Source of the DNA: Tilletiaria anomala UBC 951
Taxonomy: Eukaryota; Basidiomycota; Exobasidiomycetes; Georgefischeriales; Tilletiariaceae
Direction of reading: 5' to 3'
Assembly: GCF_000711695.1 (NCBI RefSeq)
Contig: NW_013546991.1
Coordinates: 1 to 64,000 of the forward strand
DNA: 64,000 bases
Shown: positions 35,079 through 46,326 of the stretch, piece by piece
Position numbering within the stretch: position 1 is the stretch's first letter
Layout: each line of letters opens with the position of its first letter
The notes under the pieces: model-generated
What the model was told of the DNA's origin: nothing
Database searches by the model: none
What the model saw: only the letters and a program-made list of their open reading frames with translations
Made by a program: the position numbers and the translations under genes

Positions 35079-37141
35079 TCATGCGACGGGCCGGACGACA
35101 TCGGGATACGCCTGACGGATGGCCTCGAACAGCTGAGGGTCCCTATGCGCGAGCAGCTGCGGGTCCTCGCCGAGCCCAACGAAGAGCACGCTGACGCCGC
35201 TGCCGATGGAGCCTTGGCCAAGGGCGAGCGCAATGTTGATCCCGAGCCCGAACGCATAGAGCAGGATGACAGAGAAGTAGTTTCCTTGCTCCTGCACGTA
35301 GCTTGGGTTAGTCTGGCGCAGGTAGACGTACGCGAAGAGCGCCGTCAGCGTCGCGATGATGTACGCTCCGATCATGTAGACGATGTTGACAAGCGAGTCG
35401 TTGATCAGCGCGTCGATGCCCTTGTTGCGCAGCAGGTCCCACGTCTCTTTGGCCGCTTCGATGTACGAATTGCCATACACTGAGCGAAGAGATTGCATGA
35501 TCGATAGATTGTCAGTACATCACCCTCAACCATCGCCTGAAGAGGTGTCTAATTGTGGTGGCAAGACGACTCACTAGCGATGTTGATGTATGCATAGCGA
35601 TTGAAGTACTGTACTATCCAGTCAATGCAGCTGACACAACATTCAGCGATGCAGGTGACGATAGTGCCGATGACGTCGCCCTCCTGCGCCTGGCTCTGTT
35701 GGATAACGTTGAGGACGGCCCGGAGAAGGTCAAGCAAGGCAACAATGAGCGAGCCGAAGGCAATCGAGCCGAGCGAAAACGTTGTCGCACGCTTGAAGCT
35801 CGACAGGGCGGCACGGTTGACTTTGGCTCCTGTTTCATTGTAATACCAGGTAGCGTAAACGCCGGCGACGGTTGTAAAGAAGATGTTTTTGATCTTGTCG
35901 GAAGAAGGGCACTTTGTTCAGCTCCAGTCAAGTCTTTCACCCCAGTAGTGACTCACCACTTCGCTCAGATAATACCACGCAAAAACAAGGAAAACAACAA
36001 GGCCAGTGACAGCTCCGGAGCTGGCGCTGCTCCCGCTGGCGCTGGTACCCGGCTCAAAGCGTTGGTAGACGGCGACGAGCGTCCAGGCCCACCAGACGCT
36101 AAAGGCGGTCTGGACGACGAGGCCGAGCAGCGCGACGATGTACGTCGACTTGTATTCGTTGGACGCACGGATGATCGTGCGCAGCATTAGCTTGGCAAGC
36201 GGGATGCGCTTGCGAACTTGTGTGGTAGAGCGCGCCGTGCGTCAGTGCATTAGGAGAAGCAGGGCGGGGAAAGCAATAAAGCAACGCACTGAAGAAATAC
36301 GATACGATCGAGATGACGGAAAAGATGGTGAAGATGATGGCCGCCGATGTGAAGCCACGGATCCAGAGTACTGCCAGAGGTGCAAGCAGACTTTCCAATC
36401 AGCATGAATGTTGCACTGCAGTAAGACAGTGCATCACTCACGGACTGCATATGCAACGTTTGCGAGAACGCTCAACGCCAGCGTCACTTCGAGGACGATC
36501 GTAGTGGCGAGCTTAACGAGCAGCTATATCCCCGAAAAGGATGGAGGCGTTGAGAAATCAACTGAAGTCCCTCCCCTCTTCGAAGGCTTAGAAGGACGTG
36601 CACACTTACGATGTACAAAACGCTTAACACCAACGCGACGGCGCAGCTCAGCATCAACAGGATGGCGGTATGATGATTGAGTGTGCTTCCGATGCCACCC
36701 TTGCCACCTATGCTTCCGCTGACGTCTGACGTTGAGTATGCGCGTAGTGAGATAACCGAGATTGCGACGAACCCCGCGAGGACGGCGAGGACGAGCAGGG
36801 CGAAGATGGGCTTTCGATGGAGAATTGCCATTCAATTCGCATCTTGTGAGCAGACGAGTCTGAAAGCAAGGACATGCAGGAATGCACCAACTCACGTCCC
36901 TGAACTTGGGCCTTTTCGGCTCGCACCGCTGCCCCTCGAAGCCATGTGGCGCAAGGAGCATCTTGTCATCTTTTCCGCTGAACCCGCCACCATTGTTGTA
37001 GTAGCCTGCCGGCGCCTGCTGTGTCTGGTTGTAGAACGCGGCCTGGTCGCCGCCGACATTCCCGCCGGCGTAGGGTGCCCCGCTGGCATAGGGATGCGGC
37101 GGCGCCATGTTTGGCGGGGGGTAGGAATACTGCGTGGACAT
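35079..37141 (-). CDS. PNS1: PNS1-type choline-transporter-like membrane protein (7 exons, 529 aa)
   Basis: Member of the CTL/SLC44 family; the fungal member PNS1 sits in the plasma membrane and its substrate is not settled. Exons (minus): 37141-36896, 36810-36610, 36523-36442, 36370-36290, 36216-35957, 35893-35575, 35479-35079; the sum is divisible by three. A Pro/Tyr/Gly-rich cytosolic head of about 80 residues ends in KFRD, the usual border before helix 1. About ten hydrophobic spans follow. Family landmarks are SEVIKNIFFTTVAGVYATWYY, a Phe-Lys-Arg-Ala SSFKRATTFSLGSIAFGSL block, NRYAYINIAMYGNSY and the LL(R)NKG segment. The start at 37141 is ATG; the in-frame codon two positions upstream is GTG and was not used. 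Confidence 0.92.
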
Positions 37142-37869
37142 GTTCACCGGGCACGGCTGAATCGATCAGTGGCAGAGACCCGGGGATTGTTGGCTGATGT
37201 TCCAAAAGAAAGATATCGGCCTTCCCTTCATTGAAGGGCGACTGAAATGCGGAGGTCACGTTCAAATACAAACGGCAGTATCCACGAAACAGCTATTAGG
37301 CTGGAAGATGGAAATGGTGCTGTCTAGGTGGTCAACTAGTGGGGGACAGGCAGTGGTCTGGGTGCACAACATACTTGCACTGTCATGGTTTTTGGCTGTT
37401 CGGTGCTTCCGAAAACGGTGTCTCATCTCGGGCTCCCACGAGCAGAATGTGTTGGATCAGATTCTATTATACGCTGCAGTCTGCTATTGCGCAAATCGGT
37501 GCAAACTGGTATGTCACGTAGTGCTGCCTCAGTCATCTAATCAGCGCCACACGACCGCGATTCGCCCGTCGATCACTTGCCGATCAGCCTTGGTTTGGCA
37601 TCGTTATGCAACGCGGCGACGCCACAGAAGTGAGGTTGGTACAACACGGCGTATGCACCAGCTTCTTGTGCACCCCGCCATCCGTCGCTCATCCTTTCCG
37701 TAACTACAGTATCTATTAGCCTTCTGACAAGGATGCAACTACACATTGTTCTCCACCTGACGGACTCCCCGAACCGCGTCTCGCTTTTAGCGTAGGCGAA
37801 CGGCCCACGTTAGCCCAGGTCACGCACTCGCGGAGATTCGGCAATCCTCCTAATTTCTGTCGTTGCAAG
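37142..37869. other. Intergenic stretch upstream of PNS1
   Basis: Promoter side of PNS1 and left flank of the decayed photolyase gene. No coding frame, RNA gene or repeat can be supported. Confidence 0.5.
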
Positions 37870-39610
37870 GAAAATGGGAATGTTCCCCCTAAAGCAAAAG
37901 CTGCCGCTCCGGCAGAGAGCAGCGCACCTCGAGTTCTGCACTGGTTCAGGACTGACCAGCGCCTGCATGATTCGCTTACCCCACATGCAGCCTTGGGCCT
38001 ATCAAGCCGTTTGCTTTCTCCCCGTTTGCTGCTGGAACACGAATGTGACTGGAGAACCCGGCAGTCTGACTCCAATTTGAGAACTCAGCCGCGCACTACT
38101 CGTCCCCCGAACAGTACATCTACATACACTGGGTGTCTGCCAACCACTTTCGGTTCCTGTTCCAATTCATGTCGAACCTCGCCTCGATACTCGAGGCGGT
38201 CCAGCTGCTGTTGGCGCTGCTGTTGACGCTGCTTGTTATCCGTGGGGATCCGACGCAGCTGCTATCGGAGCTCGTCAAGCACTGGAATAACACGCATATC
38301 TGCTTTTAGAACGAATGCACTGGCTACTCTGCCTGTCGCGATAGGAAAGTCAAGAAAAGTATGGATAAGAGCGGCTTCAGGTCGTCAAGAAGAACAGTCG
38401 CTGGTCATACGACCCACTCGGGCATTCGCGGAGAAGCACAAGAGTGACCCCATCACGAGCATGTAACAGTCTCAGAAGGTAAGTAGTGGAGCGTTTGAGG
38501 CCGAGGCCGAGGGCATGAAGCTCTTCGCTGACTGATGCCTTTCTTCGCCTTCGTACCGCAAGCCGCTTCGCAGCTGCCGGCGACAACTGCGCTCTTTCCC
38601 TCTTTCTAAGCGGTTTGGAGAGTTCCAGGCCCTGTTTTCTCGTCACTGTTCTATTCGAGCTCGCCAAATCACTCCAAGGTCTGAATTACTGCACCGAAAA
38701 GCTAGGTGCACCCTCGGTAGATCTCAACGATGCCGGCCTGGGCGGCGAGCGCGAGCAACCAGTCAGCTGCTTGGATGCCGCGCATGCTGCCGAGGAGACA
38801 GCGACCAAGGCGGTCAAGGGAAGGGTGAATGGCGGGGAGGAATTTGGATTTGCGGTGACGACCCCCTTTAGCCTCGGAATAGATCCTGTCAAGGCAGCGT
38901 CGCGGCGACGTCATCTGTGTCCGCGGTGAGACGGAGGCACTGCGCTGGCTTGAGGGGCTCAAGAAGGACAAGTGGGTCCTCGCGACGTTTGCCAAGCCGA
39001 CGATGTCGCCGTCAACCGAGTTCGCCGACCCAAGTACGATGTTGCTGTCACCCTACATTAATGTTGATTGCTTCGGCATCCATAGGCTCCTCGCTGATGT
39101 TAAGCGGGGAGTCAAAGAGGCCAAGGAGGCGGGAAAGAAGCTCATCCCTGCGCATTGCGAGGGCCAGCTCCTTTCAGAGAGATGTATGCTTGTGCGAGGT
39201 CACTGTGGATCCGGCGAAGTTTGGGCACATTTGGGGAAATACTGTGTCGAGATATGTGATTGTCGAGCAACATCGCCACGTCGATAAGAGAAGTCGCATC
39301 CTGACTCATTCGGCTCCTCGATGCCCCCCAGATGGACTGCTAACTGCTCAAACAATACGATGGAGACGGCAACGTCATGAAGCCGCGGCTGCGCAGGGGA
39401 GCTACAAGGCGGGGCAGACTGGCTTCCCCTGGATCGACGCCAGTGTGCGTTGTCTGAAGCAGACCAGCTGGATACACCACCTCGCGCGGTAATTAGTGGC
39501 TGCGTTCTTCACGCGCGGCCAAAGCTGGATCGGCTGGGAGCGCGGCGCGGAAATCGTCAAGGAGATTCTCTATTCGGACTCGAACAGCAATGCTTGTAAC
39601 TGATGCGTAT
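37870..39610 (+). pseudogene. Decayed cryptochrome/photolyase-family gene (6-4 type likely)
   Basis: Fragments in the right order and spacing match the family: RVLHWFRTDQRLHDS (start of the antenna domain, about 37930), WVSANHFRFLFQF and LLVIRGDPTQLLSELVKHWN (about 38130-38300), GETEALRWLEGLKKDKW and STMLLSPYINVDCFG (about 38930-39080), KLIPAHCEGQLL (about 39140), then TGFPWIDASVRCLKQ and WIHHLAR with AAFFTRGQSWIGWERG (about 39420-39560). These cover the FAD-binding core. Several in-frame stops and frame changes break it, for example a stop directly after WIHHLAR (39490), and the C-terminal end is eroded. Intact members use light and FAD to repair UV lesions or to sense blue light. I would not expect a working product. 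Confidence 0.88.
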
Positions 39611-40288
39611 TGCAGAGTGTGTATCGAGCGCACTTCCCCCTGGGGGCTTAGCTGATCTGAGTGGTGTTCGCTTGCGGCAGAATTTGTCTCTCCTGCAGCG
39701 CTTTTTTCTCGCAGCGATTCCGATTGCACGGTTTCGGGTCATTGCCAGAAAGTCTGCCGCGACGAAGATGGCTCTGCCAGAGCTCCTCTGACCCTAGTTT
39801 CGTTTTCTGACCGTCGCTCTTTCCTCGACCTCACGGCGAAAAACACAGCGATTTGGCCCGTAAATGTAAGTCGGAAGATATGAGCAGCGTTGCTCCACTG
39901 TCTTTCCCGATCCGCAAGCTGGGTACTGCAGTAATGATGCAAATGTGCTTAATTGCACTGCAGTATAGGGGCTGCGAAAAAAAAAACATACAGCCAGCCT
40001 GATCCCTCATCAGAAGACGGTGACAGAGCCAACGGTGCCGGCGACAAGAAGGCAAAGTGGGCACAAGGTGGGCTTTGCGCCAGATGGTGGGGAAGATGCG
40101 AAAAAGTGTACGAAACATAAGCTGGGCCTCAGGCGGAAGGTGACCAGATCGACCAGCAAAGGAATTTTCTCAATCGGCAAACTCAATGAACGGCAGGAGG
40201 GTTTTGATAAAAGACCATAACGTAAAGCATGCATAGGAATCGCGATGGACACAGACTGCATAGTACTATATGTATTACAGAAAATTGT
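39611..40288. other. Stretch between the photolyase relic and MTC5
   Basis: It may include the eroded 3' end of the photolyase relic up to about 39720. A run of ten A residues lies near 39978. No intact coding frame is supported. Confidence 0.45.
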
Positions 40289-43200
40289 TCATTGCGTAAA
40301 GAACGATTGTAAGCCAATGATCGACTTGCTCTTTTGCACACCGGATGCTGTCCCGTCCGAGCCAACAGGCGAAAGCGGACCGAGCATGGGGGAGTGCGGA
40401 TGACGCACTGTTACCGTCGGCGAAGGCAGTTCTCCCGAAAGCGAGAGCGACAGACTGTTGGGTCGACTGGGGATCGACATGCTGAAAGGTAGCGATGAAG
40501 AGCGTCGTCGCGAGAATGCTGTCCGCGGTGTTGGCACAATGTGCGAGACGTCGTAGATTTGCACTTGCCACGTTTGTGTGTGTAGTGTCTGTAGGGAGGT
40601 CAGATATCCCGTCGAAGCTACAGCGGTATCTTTGTGGTCTGGCTCCTGGCTAGGAGTCTGTAATGCAGGAAGTACGGCCTTCCCCAAGCTTTTTTCACGA
40701 CGACTTGCGCCTGTTCTAGCCTGTTGCTGTTGTTCAGACTATAATCGAGAGAATGACCAAATTAGGGATTGAAAGAAGCTGACAATCTCTTTTCAGACTT
40801 ACCCTGCGTGAGATAAAGTCTGAGCTCATGAGCTGTAAGACATCCAGCGCTTGCATGGTGCGTTGGCCTTCATTGCTTTTCTCAGCCAACCGCGTCATTG
40901 CGTTGGACAAGGCATCATATGATGTTAAAAATCGGTCCGTGGGCGCGGCGGCCGAGCGAGAAGGGCGTGAAGATGTGGAGTTGGCAGGTTGTCCCTGACG
41001 AGACCTGCTTCGTTGCCTGCTCGCATCCCTAGAAGACACATCGCGGAGCCATGGCTGCATCGTGGTCGGCGAGAATACCACAAGCTGTCCTTGCATACCA
41101 AAGCTAGCACCGCAACGGACGGGAAGCAGCTGTGGCGTTTGATAGATGGGCTCATCCTCCTCCGAAGATCCTTCATCGTCACCAAGTTCTGGTGGACGCT
41201 GAGCAGAGGTTGTCGGGTCGGATGACAGCGTCTCGCCAAGTAAAAAGCGCACGCAAGCTTCCATGCTCGGCTGTCCCTCACGTGCCTGCTCGCTGGTGAT
41301 GGAGGCAAGATTGCGCAATAGGAAAGCACGTGTCTTGAGCACGATCTTGGCCGAGCGCTCCAGATCGTAGTGAAGCGGTGTGTCAGGATAGTTTGTCGGA
41401 AAAGAGAAGTTGATTCGTACGAATGCAGGTTCTCTGCTTGCCCATGGCCCATAGAGCGCGATGACGCAGTTGCGTTGCGCGATTTCCACCTGCAAAGGAA
41501 AGCCTAGATGAGCAATGAGATCGCGGTGCCTTGCAAAGTCACAACATGTACCTTCTCAAAAATGACCCGTGGAAGACGCTTGCTGAGACCCATGATTTCA
41601 TCGCTCAGTGAATGTGCTCCTTTCTTTCTTGCTGCGCTCTCACCACCGCCAGCATACTCCATCACCGATCCGTCCATCTCGGAAGGGTCATCCTCCTCCC
41701 TCAGAGTATTCTTAGCAGGTGCATCTTCGCCCTCGCCTTGCATCTTCACACGCGCGATCCAGTCCAATGGATCAGCGGCGGCCGCCTGCGAGCGATGGAA
41801 GCGAAAAGGCCCTTGGCGAACACCGTTGACAGTCATAAAGCCTGTGGTCTTTGATGCTGCCTGCTGCCACTCATGTTCGCTTGTGCGACTGCGAGCTGCG
41901 TCCTTAGCAAGAAGTTCGCGAGTGGTGCGCCTTTTGCTCGTGCCAGAACGTGCGCCAGTGGCCAACTTCACGCCTGTCATGGGAGCCTGTCCGGAAGCCG
42001 GTTCATGGGAAGTCATGGAAGGTGGGAGCTTGATGGAGGAGAGGGTTTTCGCGGATCGAAGGATGCCCTTAGTAAAGTGTGCTGGCGCATGGAAGCCAGC
42101 ACTGTGATGCGATGAAGGTCCGAAAGGTGAATGTGCAACCTGAAGTGGGGTCGCATTGCGAGCAGAATTGGCGCTCGCGGGCAAGCTCGCGCACGAGCTG
42201 CGCACGTCTTGGGAATTTGCCCCAGAGCTGAGGACTGGTGATGAGATCCCAGGCCCATAGTCGCTCATGATGTTGCTCGATGGCAGTAAATCGTGGTCGT
42301 GCTCAATGCGCGGAACGCGAAAGGATATATCGCGAGCGTTGTTGCGCGTGAAGCGTATCCGAATCGCAGACCCAGGCTTGTGCCCAACGGCCTTTGTGAT
42401 CTGCTCGGAGACGGGCCAAAGGCGGAGCGTCTGATCTTTGCTCCAAGTGATGAGCTGGAACTGGCGATCATCATATGCGCGATCTGTGCCGCCGCGAGTG
42501 CGGAAAAGGTACTCTTTGACGATATCAGTGTGACCTTCAAATCGTGTCACAGGCTGAATTTCGGAGTCGTCAGTTTCTCCAGCTTCGCGCCGTCGCTCTT
42601 GCTGGTATGCCTCTTCTTTACTCCACATAGAGAGTGCATTGTCTCCCCGTTGCGGCAGGGTCATGACGCCTTCGCCAAAGGGCAAGTGCCGCGCTCGCCA
42701 AACTGGTGTGGGCGTTTCGATGACCCCTTCGGGGCCTGTGATCAGCTCCCTGCGTCCAATCGCGCCCTGAGCATGCTCGCTGGCGAGATTCCAAAACTTG
42801 ACTGAGCCATCAAGTGAGCATGTGATCAAGCGGTCCAAACCAACCCCCATATCGCGGCTCCAGTCGATGCCGTAAATCCGCGATTCGTGCGCCTCGATCG
42901 TCGCAAGCGGGAGAGACCCTTTGCGCTCGTCCCAGATAAGCACCTTGTTGTCTACAGCAGTGGCCAGCCGATGTGGAGATGCTCGATTGTACTTAACCTG
43001 TGTGGCGCTCGCATTCCAAGCAGAGTATCCTTGGACAGGCTTGCCGCTAAGGCTGGTCCCGCCTTGTGCGTCGCTCGAAGACATTCGTAGATCCCATATC
43101 CAAGTCCATGTATCGATGCCGCAGCTTGCGAGAACGTCCGGGTTGAAGGCGCTCCAGTTGATATCAGTAATAGCACGGGTGTGATTCTGCAACACGTGCG

Positions 43201-44051
43201 AGATGGGCGAGAGCCTCCGTTGGACAGTCATATGGACGCCTCCGCACCTACTTGGATAGAAACTCGACTCGCCGCCAGTGGTAATAGAGCCAGTCCTATG
43301 AGTGTACTTGCTTTTCAATTGAATACTCCCCCCACCAGATTGAAGGGGATACGATGCGCGACATCCGGAAGGCTGACTTGTGCCTCCCGCAGAAACTCGT
43401 GAGAACGTTGATTGGCGATCGCCCAGGCTAGGTCGGGCAGAGGGCTGCGTCAAGCTATCGGCACCTGATAACGACGTTGCGCTTCGGTTGATGTATGATC
43501 GTGCACTGCTTGGTCTATCGAGGTTCCACACGAGCAGCTTCTGATTGGAAGTGCTTGCGACCCAGTGTGCCCGTGCCGGATGTGGGTTCCACTGTATATC
43601 TGCTACTTCCCAAGTGGTCAGGTGAGCAAGGAAACGGGGCTGATCGTACGGGTTCTCGAGATCTATAATGAATAGGCCTTTGCGGGCTCCAAGCACGACG
43701 TCACGATTGGCTTCAAAAGAGCACGGCGTGTGGATGTTAGTTTGCACATTTGCGTCCTCAAAGGTGGTACGTCTCACCTGGACTCAAGCTCATGCTCCCC
43801 ACTGGTTCATGCAAGCTAATCTGCATCGACTTGAAGAAAGTTGTCTCTTTGGCATCCTTGCTCGGCTCCTCAGCAGTCTGATTGTGCCGCTCCATCGCAT
43901 CGTCTCTTCGATGCTTATCGGAAAGTTCGGCGCCTTGACCTTCATCGACAGAGTTGCGGAAGATAGTCGCGGTGCTACTGGTCCGCACCTTTTCCTTTCC
44001 AAGTTGTACGCTACCATGGCGTGGAGCCTTTTCGGGGAGCCCCGTGTCCAT
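40289..44051 (-). CDS. MTC5: MTC5/WDR59-like SEA (GATOR2) complex subunit (4 exons, 1189 aa)
   Basis: Vacuole-associated scaffold subunit that controls TORC1 in response to amino acids. Exons (minus): 44051-43778, 43710-41552, 41489-40803, 40738-40289; the sum is divisible by three. The N-terminus leads into the WDR59 signature VGSMSLSP plus DVVLGARKGLFIIDLENP, then a WD40 propeller to about residue 480 (ADIQWNPHPARAHWVAST, ITDINWSAFNPDVLASCGID, LITWSKDQTLRLWPV). The RWD domain begins near residue 811 with NCVIALYGPWASREPAFV, and VRCGASFGMQGQLVVFSP follows. The last exon still has VQIYDVSHIVPT, which in relatives lies before the C-terminal helical part and RING finger. Here it is followed only by a Ser/Pro-rich tail and a stop, so the RING end appears to be missing. 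Confidence 0.87.
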
Positions 44052-44508
44052 CGTGGCGCTTTCTGAGGCGAGGCCATGGGCTGGGCGCGGTGTGACACCT
44101 GTCAGTCATGAGGATGATTTGACTCTCATATTGGCGAGGCGAGTGATGCTGGCTGCGCTATTTTCGGAGCCCTCTACGGAGCCAATGGCGCAGCACCCAG
44201 AAAAGTGCGACAGATAGATCATCGATCTGATTGAATGTCGGTGATCGAGAGAGCAGTCTGTACTTCGATGAAGGGTATGTGGCCCTGGACTCTGAAGCCT
44301 GTAGTCAATCGGTCTGACATTCGAACATTGATTGTTTAATTTCGACCATAAGGCATAATCTGAGTCAGGCTCAGCTCAGTGATATTCTACTTCTAACACA
44401 TCTTGTCCACTGTTGGAATTGATGTACGAGGAGGACCTATCCCGCAGCCTGATCAAAAACACGAGCATGTGAACTTCCTTGGGCAGCTTCAGCGGCTTAG
44501 TCTAAACC
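44052..44508. other. 5' flank of MTC5
   Basis: Promoter side of MTC5. AT-rich after about 44220. No coding frame is supported. Confidence 0.45.
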
Positions 44509-45192
44509 TGCCACTCAAATGAAGAAGTCGCGTGGAGATACTTCCGCGGGCAGACGGAGAAGGCATCGAACGGGCTTGCCAAAAGGACCAATATCTTGCG
44601 GGTCGGGTTGATGCAATGGGTGCTTCGCTCATACTACAAACGGCCCAGAATTGATTTGAAGTCATTTGGGGCTCAAGTGGAATCAATTATTGCCTCATTG
44701 CCGATTTAGTATGATTTCGAAATCCTGGGGGTTCATTCAATTGAATTGGGCGATACTCTTACAATCCATGTCGACGAATGCATGTAATACACTGCACAAG
44801 GTACTGCGGCTGCGTCACCGTAATGATATCTCGAACTCCAGAACCTTTTCAACTATCTCCTCCATGTCCTTTTCCACTACTTCAGGCTGACCGAAGATGT
44901 TCGGGCACATGAAGTACTCCACGCAGCTAACCCAAACATTACAGAAGTTGTCCGATCACAGATTTGTCTGATCTATGAGGCTGCTGGACACGCCCGCAGA
45001 AAGCACACCCAACTTGAAATTCGAGCGGCGTACAGATCCTGGGGAAGAAAAGTTGACCCGGAAGCTCTAAGGGTATACCCAAATACGATCGATGTAAAAT
45101 TTCCTTCACCCAAATGTGACTCGCAACACACCCCATTCCTCGAACACTGTTCTGCTTATCCCCACCCTTCGGCGATCGAAAACCTTCCTTGA
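44509..45192 (+). pseudogene. Unrecognised coding relic on the plus strand
   Basis: One fixed reading frame of about 228 codons reads like protein almost throughout: RYFRGQTEKASNGLAKR, QWVLRSYYKRPRIDLKSFG, LFNYLLHVLFHYFRLTEDV, VLHAANPNITEVVRSQICL, RKHTQLEIRAAYRSWGRKV. About four stops break it, all between the first and second thirds. Composition is even and hydrophobic residues are spaced as in helices, unlike chance frames nearby. I do not recognise the family and cannot tell whether its origin is a host gene or a mobile element. Confidence 0.35.
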
Positions 45193-45720
45193 TAACCTCA
45201 TAAAATCCAGGAAGAGGCTTGGTAATATGCACATCATCGCAGCTGAAGCTTCCAACTCCCGCTCCTTTACCATTTGGCCCTCCACTTGCATCGGGCGGAA
45301 GGTGTCACGGAAGGGGTTGCGGAAAAATATTTCGAGAGCACTCGCGACCCATTGGTTGCGCCCATCAACGCAACTGAATTGCACCTAGCGGGAACGAGAG
45401 TCGGATTGCGTTAGATATTCAAGAATGCGTGTCGCATGTCGGGTCGCGGCGTTAGACGCTTCAGTGCTTCCATAATGCCTCGCGCAAGCTCCGGTAAGCA
45501 TTCTCGCCTCCCCGCAAACCGGCACTCCCAGAGTCGAGCTTGATACCAGCTAGCGACAAGGTCATCAAAAGCATCTCTTTAAATGCTTCGGCAATCGTCT
45601 GTAGTCGTAATTCACAGAGAGGGTCGTAAACTCCCATTACACTGCAGGGGTTATTGTGAGTGAGGTCAAGACGAGCCCCACCGTGGCGTTCTTTATCATC
45701 TGCAAAATTGGTCATTCGCT
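45106..45720 (-). other. Coding-like frames on the minus strand, unidentified
   Basis: Two minus-strand frames read like protein. 45715-45461 contains GARLDLTHNNPCSVMGVYD, LRLQTIAEAFKEMLLMTLSL and LRGGENAYRSLREALW; 45384-45106 contains QFSCVDGRNQWVASALEIFF and RDTFRPMQVEGQMVKEREL. An acceptor-like AG lies at the border of the second. Upstream, around 45750, another frame gives AHQILFDWYQANDQF. They could be remnants or exons of one gene. I found no consistent complete splice model and recognise no family. Confidence 0.3.
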
Positions 45721-46326
45721 TGGTACCAATCGAATAAGATCTGGTGCGCCTTATCCTGGCTGAGCTCTGCTAGGGCTGCCCTCAGTGCCTTGATGGGCTC
45801 ATGCGGTGAGAAGAATAGTGTCCCCAAGACGGACGATGCGCAGCCTATCAGACTGCATGGTTGCAGAGCTTTGAACGCAGCACTGTGATCCGATTTTCGC
45901 ATTCTCTTTTTGCACGGGTTGTAGGCGCCATCCTGGGAGACAGCGAGTTTCGATGCCGCCTCGACAGGGGTGAATTGACGGTGGGCTACGCCAGACTATA
46001 CAGATGCATTGCGACCGACGATGATGCTGGCCCGTGAACGGGAGGCGGCAACAACGGCATTTGCCCAAAGTCGTCGGCGTCTTTTTCGCCTTGAAGGCAA
46101 AGTCGCCGACAGTTGCCGATGCACTGTGAGTAGGGAAGATGACTTGTCGATGGGCAAAGCCCTGAACGTCTTCTCCATCCGGAGGATTCGATCGCAGCTT
46201 CAATTCACGATCACAATACACACTAGTATGCTGAGCGGTGCAGTAGTGATCATTGGTATTTAGAGAAATTCAGTGATTAGTTTTCCGTGTCTATGTGCGC
46301 TGGCAGGAGCTTCTCCTTCGCCGAAA
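45721..46326. other. Stretch before COG7
   Basis: It contains the further minus-strand fragments noted for 45106-45720 and the COG7 promoter. No complete gene can be built. Confidence 0.4.

Noticed and set aside
37142-46326. Retroelement or DNA transposon as the source of the decayed region
   Set aside because: No terminal repeats, target duplications, reverse transcriptase or transposase motifs are visible. The identified relic is a photolyase-family host gene.
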